Origin: Pseudomonadales bacterium
Lineage (GTDB): Bacteria > Pseudomonadota > Gammaproteobacteria > Pseudomonadales > Pseudohongiellaceae
DNA length: 64,000 nt
Reading direction: 5' to 3'
Assembly (NCBI GenBank): GCA_012103535.1
Contig: WLWQ01000001.1
Coordinates: forward strand, 744,001 to 808,000
The notes beneath the pieces were generated by a model. The model was not told the origin of the DNA. It saw only the letters and a program-made list of their open reading frames with translations, and searched no databases. The position numbers and the translations under genes are program-made. Positions 1 to 7,573 of this stretch are shown here, in pieces; position 1 is the first letter of the stretch, and each line of letters opens with the position of its first letter.

Positions 1-189
1 GCAAAGAACTAGTTACAATTGAAAGAACAAAATAGACTCTTTAAGCAAGTGTCTTTCGGCGTGCACTCTTTCCATATTAGGTATTCGGTTAAATTCTTAA
101 AGTGCTGACAATAACTGTAATGCATGATATTGAGATAACTAGCAAATAGATCGCGCAGAAGGAGACCTGGCTGTCTAATTCTTTTTGAT

Positions 190-408
190 TTATGAGGTTC
201 TCTCATAAGGATACACATTTTTGAAGTTCCGATGTAAGTAAGACCCTACTGACGGTGCGTTGAGCAAACCGTCGAAGTCGTGCTGCGGAACACCTTTGTA
301 AATGTATTCAGAACCATTTAAAAATTGCACATAAACTGTCTCGTTCTCAACATCATAACCAACAGCTGCTACATTAGACGAACTTACTGATGTCAATTCC
401 ACGTTCAT
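190..408 (-). CDS. KTSC-domain small protein
   Basis: A 72-residue protein that matches the KTSC domain along its whole length: an N-terminal V-x-S-S-N-V-A-A-V-G-Y-D stretch, a central L-N-G-S-E-Y-I-Y-K-G-V-P segment and a C-terminal S-V-G-S-Y-L-H-R-N-F motif. The biochemical role of KTSC domains is unsettled; they occur alone or fused to nucleic-acid enzymes. The ATG is preceded by AGGAG at good spacing and lies one base after the herA stop, so it is probably translated from the same message as the SIR2-HerA genes. Whether it takes part in defence is inference from position only. Confidence 0.75.
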   Translation of the reverse strand: MNVELTSVSSSNVAAVGYDVENETVYVQFLNGSEYIYKGVPQHDFDGLLNAPSVGSYLHRNFKNVYPYERTS

Positions 409-409
409 C

Positions 410-2218
410 CTAGGGCTCCTCTAAATTTTGATTGCGCCAAAGAGACACTAATTTATCATAATCTTTGACTTCAGCATTTTTTTCCTTCATCCATTTTTCA
501 GAAGCTATCGGGTCTGCACCTTTAGGGGCATTAGAAAGCTTATAGAATTGAACACGAGATGGAATTTTTACACCTTCACCTGAGATGATGCTTTCTCCTG
601 TACGCAAACTCGGTAGTAAATCAACCATAGTTTGAAGCTCATCCTGAATAGCAGAGCGAATGTGACTTCTATCTTTAGAATTATTCATTCTTAAAGCTAC
701 AATAGTTCCACATTGGCTTAATACGGTTTCATCAAGTTCAGATGGCCTTTGGGTGACTAGAAGTAATCCAACACCATATTTCCGGCCTTCTTTAGCAATT
801 GTTTGAACCGCTCTTGAAGAAATCGAATCTTCGCCTGACTTCAAATAATTATGTGCCTCTTCAAGAACAATTAGTAATGGTTGTTCTTTACCCCCATCTT
901 TAAGATTCTGTCCCCAAAACAATGCGTCATATATGATTTTTAGTAACGTCCCAGAGATAGAAGCCATAATTTCATTCGGGACTCCTGATAGATCAAGTAT
1001 TGTTACCGGCTCTTCATTGCCCAACCAATTCAATAGAAGATAACTCAGATCTTTTGTTACTTTGCCATCTAAATTCGGATCATATTCGTTGGGCTTAAAC
1101 AAAAATTCGTATTTCGAATCTTTTAGTTTTGCCCTTATACTATCAAGAAACCCTAGAATTCCTTTTGCACGATTGTTCAAAAAAGGTGAACCACCGCCAG
1201 CACTTGCGGGTGTGTATTCATTAGATATTAAGTCTTCAGCATTACCTACTACTATTTTATCAGTTACTGTTTCTGGTTTTGCTCTTTCAATAAAGGTTTG
1301 TCTTTCAAAATCGTCCAAATCAAACCAAAGCTGTTTTAGACTAAATGGAATCGGAGAGTCTGCTGTAACAAGCACATCATCTATTTCAATGTTATTCTCA
1401 TTTATAGACTTTCGTTTTGATTCGATAATTTTTGATCTGAAATAGTCCTTATTTTGATCATTTAGGTTCCCAGAAAAAATACTTATTAGCTCTTCAAACG
1501 GAAGTGCCCAGTATGGAATATATAGCTCCTTTACTCCGTTTGATTTACCAGCCTTTATTTTATATACATTGCTTTAGTCTTTCAAAATGCTGTTGTATTC
1601 CCCATGCGGGTCAATTACAAGAATTCTTGAACTATTGAATCCCTTGTTTGCTATCGCACTTAACACAACACCTACAGAGTTAGATTTACCACTTCCGGTA
1701 GACCCCAATATTGAACAGTGGCGGGATATCATTTTATTTAAATCTATTTTGGCATTTAAGCTTTCGGATATGCTTATATTCCCAACCGTAATGGAGTTGC
1801 TTTCATCATAACCACCATAAATAACATCTAAATCCTGTATTGTTACTAAATGAATAGTATCGCCAGTAGTCGGGGACTGAGAAACACCCCGATCAAATTT
1901 TCTACCTACTTGTTCTCCAACCAATACCATATTAAGCCACTGCTTATTGTCGAATCTTGAATAGTCTTGCTCAATTATTTCTCTAATTTTTTCAGGCATT
2001 GCAGCAGCGCCGATCTGAGTTACGATTCCATACAAATTTGCATATCCCAGTGGCACTTTCAGAAATGATCCTATTTGGCCTATGCGATAGACAATACCAT
2101 CGATAACCGGCATATTTGATTTAACGGTATCAGATAACTGAACCGTAATAACATTACCGCTTACGCTAACAATCTCACCAATTTCTGTCTGATTTTTATT
2201 CACTGCTACCTTTGCCAA
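410..2218 (-). pseudogene. herA: HerA-family hexameric ATPase of a SIR2-HerA defence module, interrupted by an in-frame stop
   Basis: HerA is a DNA-translocating hexameric ATPase that assembles with SIR2-type NADases into an anti-phage complex. The N-terminal part (codons 1-214) has the HAS-barrel and a Walker A G-S-T-G-S-G-K-S near residues 172-179, then V-I-D-P-H-G-E-Y. Codon 215 is TAA (1574-1576). Below it the same frame stays open to 410: about 66 further codons, then a stretch carrying the Walker B region L-L-I-V-L-E-E-A-H-N and the G-R-K-Y-G-V-G-L-L-L-V-T-Q-R-P motif. Total length is about 600 codons, normal for the family. No frameshift is needed; a single base change (for example AAA to TAA) explains the break. 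The N-terminal piece keeps Walker A but lacks Walker B. A GTG at 1375 could restart translation of the C-terminal piece. The start overlaps sir2 by 23 bases. Sequencing error or readthrough cannot be excluded. Confidence 0.85.
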
Positions 2219-3515
2219 TTAAACTATTTTCCAATACCATAGATTGAAGAAATATTACAAATTTCGTAAAATCTGGCAAAAATAATTCTCCCTCTCCTGT
2301 CCATATTTCATCACCCTTTCTTTCCTTTTTTTCTTCAATTGGGTTGCAAGGTGCATCTTCATCGAAGTAGTGAATGATGTTTATTGTATCGTCTTTGTCC
2401 GGTTCTCGTTTAAGCTTCCAGCTACCGTATTGACCGCCAATAACCGCATGTCTGCAGCCATAGACTGAAAGCTTCTTATTTTCTTTTGCTAATTTTGTCA
2501 AATCGGAATCTTTGGTTAGCAGATAATTTTTTTTCTTATTCTCCAACACAATATCATGAAAAAGAGAAATTACATGACCAGACGTATTAGTGCTGAGTGC
2601 AGTGACAATTCGTTCATTTATATGTTCATCACCAAAAGAATAGCCACAAGTAATTAGTACAGTATCTGGCTGTTTTAAATAGTTTGTTAATCTATCCATC
2701 AATGCCATATAAGGCTGTTTCTTTGACTCACTATATTTCAGGCTGGATGGATAGATTAGGATATCTTCGCTATCTGAGTCTTTTCTCCACACTTTTTTCT
2801 TAATATCATCAAAATGCCATCCTAATGATCCATGAATTTTCCACAGTTTCGTTTGATTAGGGACAAAATCCAAAGCTTCAATGGATTCTGAATTGAAAAA
2901 CGGCTGGTAGCTACCAGTAAATCCGTCATAATACGGAATGTTTTTTTCTTCTAATCCCAATTCAAATAGATAGTCATAATTCGTTGTAAATATTTCAATT
3001 GGATATTTACGGTTTGCTCGACCAATCCATTCTGCAAAATCAACATGGATCAAGTCATTAAAATTATCTTTTTCCAATATACTTTTGTGTACGCCCACCG
3101 TTTCTCTGATTTCCTTTTTAATATCTTTTAGTAATTTTTTGAAGTCCTCCTTCACCAATCCATTTAGGGTGCCGCTTCCAATAATTTGAATTTTCTGCTC
3201 AACGTTTGTAAGAAGAGTTTCAATATTGTAGCTTCTATTCTGAGTTTTTAATTCGTCACGTATTTCATTTATTGCTGCCTTATTTTTATCTAATTCATTC
3301 AATTTTTTTTCAATATCTTCAGTCATTTTACCGATGGCTGGAATATTTATAGAACTATCATTCTTTTTTGACAATGAAGTACCCGCACCAAACAGAAATG
3401 CAATCTTCTTCTTGTCCGAAACTAATAGTTGTTGCAAACCTCTTATATATTCAGACGGGTCATGCATGCTTTCTAACATAGGTATCTCCATTACTTCTTT
3501 TAACTTCCTACTCAT
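2196..3515 (-). CDS. SIR2-like NADase of a SIR2-HerA defence module
   Basis: A protein of about 440 residues with the SIR2-like fold used as a defence effector. Visible motifs are F-L-F-G-A-G-T-S (about 41-48), F-T-T-N-Y-D (177-182), K-I-H-G-S-L-G (227-233, with the catalytic-type His) and C-G-Y-S-F-G-D-E-H-I-N (291-301). In SIR2-HerA systems this subunit forms a large complex with HerA and depletes NAD+ when phage is sensed. The gene overlaps the following herA by 23 bases, as expected for co-translated subunits. Start choice is uncertain: GTG at 3518, ATG at 3515 and a downstream ATG (M-E-I-P) are all possible and none has a strong ribosome binding site. The region is visibly AT-rich compared with the housekeeping genes, which suggests transfer. 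Confidence 0.85.
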   Translation of the reverse strand: MSRKLKEVMEIPMLESMHDPSEYIRGLQQLLVSDKKKIAFLFGAGTSLSKKNDSSINIPAIGKMTEDIEKKLNELDKNKAAINEIRDELKTQNRSYNIETLLTNVEQKIQIIGSGTLNGLVKEDFKKLLKDIKKEIRETVGVHKSILEKDNFNDLIHVDFAEWIGRANRKYPIEIFTTNYDYLFELGLEEKNIPYYDGFTGSYQPFFNSESIEALDFVPNQTKLWKIHGSLGWHFDDIKKKVWRKDSDSEDILIYPSSLKYSESKKQPYMALMDRLTNYLKQPDTVLITCGYSFGDEHINERIVTALSTNTSGHVISLFHDIVLENKKKNYLLTKDSDLTKLAKENKKLSVYGCRHAVIGGQYGSWKLKREPDKDDTINIIHYFDEDAPCNPIEEKKERKGDEIWTGEGELFLPDFTKFVIFLQSMVLENSLIGKGSSE

Positions 3516-3671
3516 CACGTAGAGTTAAGGGAGTAATTAACGATTACGCAGCTTCTGCCTGCCTTATTTGAACAGAGTTAATGAATAGCTAACTGTCTTT
3601 TTTAGGTACATTGACATCATCACCAGCCGGGAGCTCAAATAGCAATCGGCTTGAATTTCATTAGCCGCAAA

Positions 3672-3737
3672 GATCAAAGGGGTTTGAGTAGTTTGATACT
3701 TATTACATACCGATCAAAGTACTCTGACTCCTTTGAT
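3672..3737. repeat. REPIN-like inverted repeat
   Basis: Two related sequences of about 25 bases lie head to head: 3673-3697 begins ATCAAAGGGGTTTGAGTAG, and the reverse complement of 3713-3737 begins ATCAAAGGAGTCAGAGTAC. About 15 bases separate them, so the whole can fold into a long imperfect hairpin. The A-T-C-A-A-A-G-G-G-G-T-C-A-G-A-G-T core resembles REP sequences mobilised by RAYT (Y1) transposases in many gammaproteobacteria. No RAYT gene is present in the window. It sits between the end of the DUF2130 gene and the upstream side of sir2. Confidence 0.6.
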
Positions 3738-3760
3738 TAGATGTATTGAGCACTCATAGT

Positions 3761-4963
3761 TTATTCAGTATCGGATGGCCCTTGATTCTTGAGTTCCTCA
3801 AACTTAGCCGCCATCGTGGGATTGCGACGAGTCAATTTCTTGACCGTAACATCTTGCGCCTTGTCGTTCGCCAGGCGAAGGTTTCGATCTGTGCCTATTA
3901 AGGCTTCTTTCGTCTTCTGAAGGTGATTTATTGACTTGTCGATCTCATCAATTGCTGTTTGAAATTTCCTGGATGCAAGGTCATAGTTCTTCGAGAATGC
4001 GGTCTTGAATTTGTCGAGGTCGTTTTCAAAGTCCGTGACGTCTATGTTCTGTGCCTTAACGAGCGCAAGTTCTGTCTTGTATTCCAGCGATTTCATCGCC
4101 GCGTTCCGCAGTAGCGTAATAATGGGAAGAAAAAACTGTGGTCGAATTACGTACATCTTTGGGTAGCGGTGAAACACGTCAACAATTCCAGTGTTGTAGA
4201 GTTCACTGTCTGGTTCAAGCAGCGAGACCAGCACTGCATACTCACACCCCTTCTCAGTTCGATCCTTGTCGAGTTCTTTAAGAAAGTCCTCGTTTTTTTT
4301 CTTCGTTGCGGTGGTATCGCTTTCGTTCTTCATCTCAAACATGATCGAAACGATCTGAGTATCTGCTTCGTCCGAATCGCGAAAGATATAGTCGCCCTTG
4401 CTACCAGTACTAGCATCGTTGTCCTTCTCGAAATAGGCCCTCGGAAACGCTGTCGCTCGAATACGGTTGAACTCAGTCTCGCAGTGTTGTTCGAGAGTTT
4501 CACCAACCATTTTGGTGGACATGCGGGCCTTCATATCTCGAAGGCGCTCAATCGCGTCATCGCGGTCTTTGATCTGTGTTTCGTACTTATCCTTAAGCGA
4601 AGTCTCTGCGAGTTGCTTTTCAAGCGCTGCTTGCTTCAGGCTGTTCTGCAGTTCATCACGCTCTTTCTCGATCACGCTGACCGCCTCTGTGATTGCGAGC
4701 TTCAGTGAGACCTCACCGGAATCTAGTTTCGCTTTCAGTTCTTGAATCTCAATATCCTTGGCTGCGGCAGACTTTTGCATTTCGTTGCCGACTCTTTCCT
4801 TGGCGAGCTCAATCGCATTTAGCTTGTCTTTCTCAGCCAGCTCAAGCCTTTCATGCAATTGCTGCTCGAATTCACTATCGCGAACCTGTTTCAGAATGTC
4901 CGCATACCCAGCTTCATCAATCTTAAAAGCTTTCTCACAGTGTGGGCAGATGATTTCATGCAT
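3761..4963 (-). CDS. DUF2130 family protein, possible PD-(D/E)XK-type nuclease
   Basis: A 400-residue protein of the DUF2130 family. The N-terminus has a single C-P-H-C pair (C6, C9), followed by a long charged coiled coil (about 25-150). The conserved domain begins around [13 protein letters not shown] and includes K-G-D-Y-I-F-R-D (D191) and F-E-M-K (E210, K212) on neighbouring predicted strands. That D...E-x-K arrangement is the signature of PD-(D/E)XK nucleases, so I infer a nuclease-like core; I know of no established activity for the family. A second coiled coil fills the C-terminus. It stands alone on the minus strand, with REP-like sequences near both ends, beside a SIR2-HerA module. 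Confidence 0.75.
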   Translation of the reverse strand: MHEIICPHCEKAFKIDEAGYADILKQVRDSEFEQQLHERLELAEKDKLNAIELAKERVGNEMQKSAAAKDIEIQELKAKLDSGEVSLKLAITEAVSVIEKERDELQNSLKQAALEKQLAETSLKDKYETQIKDRDDAIERLRDMKARMSTKMVGETLEQHCETEFNRIRATAFPRAYFEKDNDASTGSKGDYIFRDSDEADTQIVSIMFEMKNESDTTATKKKNEDFLKELDKDRTEKGCEYAVLVSLLEPDSELYNTGIVDVFHRYPKMYVIRPQFFLPIITLLRNAAMKSLEYKTELALVKAQNIDVTDFENDLDKFKTAFSKNYDLASRKFQTAIDEIDKSINHLQKTKEALIGTDRNLRLANDKAQDVTVKKLTRRNPTMAAKFEELKNQGPSDTE

Positions 4964-5040
4964 AAATAGTTCTTCTCCTCATCGACGAAGATTCGAATGT
5001 TCTCATCTTGTAGCGCCTCGGCGACCTTCCGCAATTGGAA

Positions 5041-5058
5041 ATCAAAGGGGTCAGAGTA
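5041..5058 (+). repeat. Solitary REP-like sequence
   Basis: ATCAAAGGGGTCAGAGTA matches, with one difference, the reverse complement of 3720-3737. The two therefore lie as an outward-facing inverted pair around the DUF2130 gene. This could be chance placement of a common REP or a trace of how the gene arrived. Confidence 0.5.
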
Positions 5059-5100
5059 AAAATACAGTAGTTTTTCGTATTTCGCACACGAGGCACGTTT

Positions 5101-5184
5101 GATTCGAAATTTGGCTGAGCCAAGTTCCTCTCCACTTCAGGGCAGCGCACTGCGCTGTCTGCGCCGCTAACGCGACTTTCGAAC
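5101..5184 (-). repeat. tRNA-associated hairpin repeat, copy A
   Basis: On the minus strand the copy opens with GTTCGAAAGTCGCGTTAGCG and continues through GCAGACAGCGCAGTGCGCTG to a degenerate CCC hairpin and a palindromic TTGGCTCAGCCAA. It follows (minus strand) a T-tract and TATGGC, the same context seen after both real tRNA terminators, which suggests that a tRNA gene once stood just upstream. Relatives: copies B-E. Confidence 0.7.
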
Positions 5185-5261
5185 GGCGGCCCTCACCGCA
5201 GCCCGGATATGCCATATAAAAAACCCAATATGTTCTGGATTGAGAAAATCTGCAAGAGCAT

Positions 5262-5347
5262 GATTGATTTCGGATTTAGCTCAGCCAAATCCTTCACCCC
5301 TTTGGGGCGGCGCTAGCGCCGTCTGCGGAGCTTCGCTCCTTGCGAAC
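5262..5347 (-). repeat. tRNA-associated hairpin repeat, copy B
   Basis: The same order of hairpins as the other copies: GTTCGCA opening, GGAGCGAAGCTCC stem, GCAGAC linker, GGCGCTAGCGCC stem, CCCCAAAGGGG stem, a TTTGGCTGAGCTAAA palindrome and an ATCAATC end. Stem sequences differ from copy C but pairing is kept, so the structure is conserved more than the bases. Confidence 0.75.
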
Positions 5348-5373
5348 GGGCACGTGGAATCGACTGAGGGCAC

Positions 5374-5461
5374 GATTGACTTAGAAATTAGCTTAGCTAA
5401 TTTCTTCGCCCCTTCGGGGCAGCGCTTTGCGCTGTCTGCGCCGCTAACGCGGCTTTCGAAC
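5374..5461 (-). repeat. tRNA-associated hairpin repeat, copy C
   Basis: The most regular copy. Minus strand: GTTCGAAA, then stem GCCGCGTTAGCGGC, linker GCAGAC, stem AGCGCAAAGCGCT, stem CCCCGAAGGGG, palindrome AAATTAGCTAAGCTAATTT, end GTCAATC. It begins about 30 bases after the tRNA-Arg terminator. Confidence 0.8.
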
Positions 5462-5488
5462 GGAGACTCTCATCGCAACTCGAGTACA

Positions 5489-5529
5489 CCATACAAAAAA
5501 ACCCGCCATCGGCGGGTTTTTTTGTATGG
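5489..5529 (-). terminator. tRNA-Arg terminator whose stem includes the tRNA 3' CCA end
   Basis: ACCCGCC (5501-5507) pairs with GGCGGGT (5511-5517) around a 3-base loop, flanked by A7 and T7 that also pair. The stem extends outward through CCATAC/GTATGG, so the tRNA 3'-terminal CCA (5527-5529) lies inside the hairpin. It is symmetrical enough to work in both directions. Confidence 0.85.
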
Positions 5530-5603
5530 CGCACCCGAGAGGATTCGAACCTCTGACCCCCTAGTTCGTAGCCAGGTACTCTATCCAGCTGAGCTACGGG
5601 TGC
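5527..5603 (-). tRNA. tRNA-Arg (anticodon ACG)
   Basis: The reverse complement folds as a normal 77-base tRNA: acceptor GCACCCG/CGGGTGC, D arm AGCTCAGCTGGATAGAG, anticodon loop CTACGAA with anticodon ACG, T arm AGAGG-TTCGAAT-CCTCT, discriminator G and an encoded CCA. In many gammaproteobacteria tRNA-Arg(ACG) copies follow csrA and tRNA-Ser(GCU). Here the arginine gene is 8 kb away from the serine gene but keeps the same orientation. Confidence 0.97.
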
Positions 5604-5652
5604 GTGATTTTTTAGACTTCCAGATTCTATTTTTCTAACTTATTTCCTCGAG

Positions 5653-5737
5653 GATTGATTCAAGATTTAGCTAGCTAAATCTTTCACCCCTTCGGGGCGG
5701 CGTTCCGCCGTCTGCGCTGCTGATGCAGCTTTCAAAC
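5653..5737 (-). repeat. tRNA-associated hairpin repeat, copy D, fused to a tRNA fragment
   Basis: Minus strand: GTTTGAAAGCTGCATCAGCA, linker GCAGAC, stem GGCGGAACGCC, stem CCCCGAAGGGG, palindrome AGATTTAGCTAGCTAAATCT, end AATCAATC. Its opening GTTTGAA is also the T-loop of the adjoining truncated tRNA-Arg, so the repeat replaces the 3' side of that tRNA from the T-loop onward. Confidence 0.8.
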
Positions 5738-5790
5738 CTCTGACCCCCTAGTTCGTAGCCAGGTACTCTATCCAGCTGAGCTACGGGTGC
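5731..5790 (-). pseudogene. Truncated tRNA-Arg(ACG) remnant
   Basis: The first 60 bases of tRNA-Arg are repeated nearly identically upstream of the intact gene: acceptor 5' strand, D arm, complete anticodon arm and the 5' half of the T arm. After the T-loop (GTTTGAA instead of GTTCGAA) the sequence switches to repeat D. The 3' T strand, the acceptor 3' strand and CCA are missing, so it cannot be a working tRNA. It probably comes from an ancestral tandem tRNA-Arg pair. Confidence 0.9.
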
Positions 5791-6014
5791 TTAATTAGCT
5801 TATTCTCTCTTAGTTCAGTTTTTTTAGAACTTAGAAGCTCAAGAAAAACTCGAATAATTTGCTTTATGAGGCCAATATTGGCTCATTTCGAGAGGCCGGT
5901 ATTATAGCGAAATTACTGATTTTTCATAGTGATATGCCGGATTACGAATTCTTGGCGTTTTCATGATGTTTCCAGCTGTATTACTATTGTGACTGTGCAT
6001 TTTGAGAATTGTTT

Positions 6015-6698
6015 ATGATCAATCGTAAGATAAAAATTGTTGTTGCCTTAGGCTTGTTTTCTTTGCTGGCTCTACCAGTGATCTATGTATTTCTGTGGCC
6101 ACAGAATTCAGATTCGGATACGGCTGAGACGGTTATTATCACTCCAACAGCGGCCAGTGGAGATTACGAAAAAGGCGTCAATGCTGCCTTTGACGGTGAT
6201 TACGAGACAGCCTTTAGAGAATTCACTATCGCGGCGGAAGAAGGTCTGCATCTGGCTCAGTACAATCTCGGGATTCTCTATTTCACTGGTCAGGGTGTGG
6301 AGCAAGATTTCGACCAGGCATTTAAATGGACCAAAGCCGCCGCTGAGCAGGGGCATATTAATGCCCAAGTCAATCTTGGAAGCCTCTACTTCGATGGCCA
6401 GGGAACACGGCAAAACAATGTGCTGGGTATCGATTGGTTCAAAAGCGCTGCCCGAGGTGGCCATGCCACTGCTGCCTTTGCCCTGGCAAAGATGTACCAG
6501 GAAGGCGATCCAATGAGTCAAGATCTTGTGGAAGCACATACCTGGGCCGCTAAGGCTGCGAATAATCAGCATGCAGAAGGCCTTCAGCTCAAAGAAGAAA
6601 TTGAAGTGGAACTGAGCCCGGCTGAACTTAGTGAGGCTCGCCGCATATTTGCCGCCAGGCAGCTCGAATCCCTCCCTCCCATATTGCCAAATCGCTAG
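6015..6698 (+). CDS. Membrane-anchored Sel1-repeat protein
   Basis: A protein of about 227 residues with one N-terminal hydrophobic segment (about 7-27), then a periplasmic region with three to four Sel1-like TPR repeats. Examples are A-Q-Y-N-L-G-I-L-Y-F-T-G-Q-G-V and A-Q-V-N-L-G-S-L-Y-F-D-G-Q-G, each followed by W-x-K-x-A-A. Sel1 repeats mediate protein-protein contacts. I chose the ATG at 6015; a TTG two codons earlier is in frame but less likely. Nothing in the sequence points to a partner. Confidence 0.8.
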   Translation: MINRKIKIVVALGLFSLLALPVIYVFLWPQNSDSDTAETVIITPTAASGDYEKGVNAAFDGDYETAFREFTIAAEEGLHLAQYNLGILYFTGQGVEQDFDQAFKWTKAAAEQGHINAQVNLGSLYFDGQGTRQNNVLGIDWFKSAARGGHATAAFALAKMYQEGDPMSQDLVEAHTWAAKAANNQHAEGLQLKEEIEVELSPAELSEARRIFAARQLESLPPILPNR

Positions 6699-6790
6699 AC
6701 TGCCTCTGCCATTACCTTAGAGGTAATGGTTTTGACGAAATCTCATGGCTACAATGCTGACATCAGTTTTCAGGTGGATTCGAGGTAGTT

Positions 6791-7573
6791 ATGTCTGCAG
6801 TTGGTCCTTTATTAAGCGAATATCGTAAGCGCAATCGATTATCTCAGCTTGATCTTTCTCTGCTTGCCGATGTTTCTTCACGGCATATTAGTTTTATTGA
6901 AACCGGGCGCACCAGTCCCAGCCGGGCCATGCTGCTCAAATTAGCGGATGTTATGAACCTTCCTCATAAAGACAGCAATCTGTTGCTTAACTCAGGCGGA
7001 TATGCGGCCGCCTATACTGAACTGGATATCGAAAGCGCCGAAATGGAACCAGTGCGACAGGCATTGAGTATGATTCTAGAAAACCACAACCCCTACCCGG
7101 CACTGGTAATGGACAGCAGCTACAATCTCCTGATGGCAAATCAAGCACAGCAGGCCCTGATGAGTCATGCCCTAGGCAGTATCAATGAGCTCTCCAGCAA
7201 TAACATCATGGAAGCTTTGTTTGACCATAGTTTGTTTCGACCACTGATAGCTAACTGGGATGTGGTTGCCAGTCATTTATTGCGAAGACTTAAAAAACAG
7301 GTATTAGCTTATGGCAATCCAGGTCAGGAATTGCTCTACAAAAAACTATTAACGATGTCACCACCTCAAAACTGGGAACAACCTGACGAATCCCAGGAGG
7401 ATGGACCAATGCTTACGGTTGATTTTAAAGTGGGTGACTTGACCCTTAGTATGTTTACTACACTCAGTCAGTTCGGCTCTGCTCTCGATATCGGCATGGA
7501 AGAATTACTGATCGAAAGCTACTTTCCAGCCAACGAAGATAGCCAGCAATTCTTTTCAAACTTCCTTAATTAG
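6791..7573 (+). CDS. XRE-family regulator with MmyB-like ligand-binding domain
   Basis: A 260-residue regulator. Residues 1-65 form an XRE helix-turn-helix (L-S-Q-L-D-L-S-L-L-A-D-V-S-S-R-H-I-S-F-I-E-T-G-R). The remainder matches the MmyB-like ligand-binding domain, which begins around N-P-Y-P-A-L-V-M-D. Relatives often bind small hydrophobic ligands. The ATG follows GAGGT. The gene is convergent with the MBL hydrolase gene and the two overlap by 8 bases. A target cannot be named; the hydrolase or the acyl-CoA cluster beyond it are guesses from position. Confidence 0.8.
   Translation: MSAVGPLLSEYRKRNRLSQLDLSLLADVSSRHISFIETGRTSPSRAMLLKLADVMNLPHKDSNLLLNSGGYAAAYTELDIESAEMEPVRQALSMILENHNPYPALVMDSSYNLLMANQAQQALMSHALGSINELSSNNIMEALFDHSLFRPLIANWDVVASHLLRRLKKQVLAYGNPGQELLYKKLLTMSPPQNWEQPDESQEDGPMLTVDFKVGDLTLSMFTTLSQFGSALDIGMEELLIESYFPANEDSQQFFSNFLN

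Noticed and set aside
9..218. A short minus-strand frame at the left edge
   Set aside because: It overlaps the start of the KTSC gene region, has no ribosome site and odd composition; bases 1-189 show nothing I can support.
2196..3518. A sirtuin-type protein deacetylase
   Set aside because: The motifs and the herA partner fit SIR2-like defence NADases, and the zinc cysteines of classical sirtuins are absent.
4169..4708. A 179-codon open frame on the plus strand inside the DUF2130 gene
   Set aside because: It lies wholly antisense to a well-supported coding gene, has no ribosome site and its translation has no family character.
3672..5058. A composite transposon around DUF2130
   Set aside because: The flanking repeats are REP-like, with no transposase and no target-site duplication that I can see.
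5264..5638. A 124-codon frame across the repeats and tRNA-Arg
   Set aside because: It runs through two repeats, a terminator and a real tRNA, so it cannot be a conserved protein.
5101..5790. A CRISPR array
   Set aside because: The repeats are long, irregularly spaced, differ in sequence and have no spacers or cas genes.
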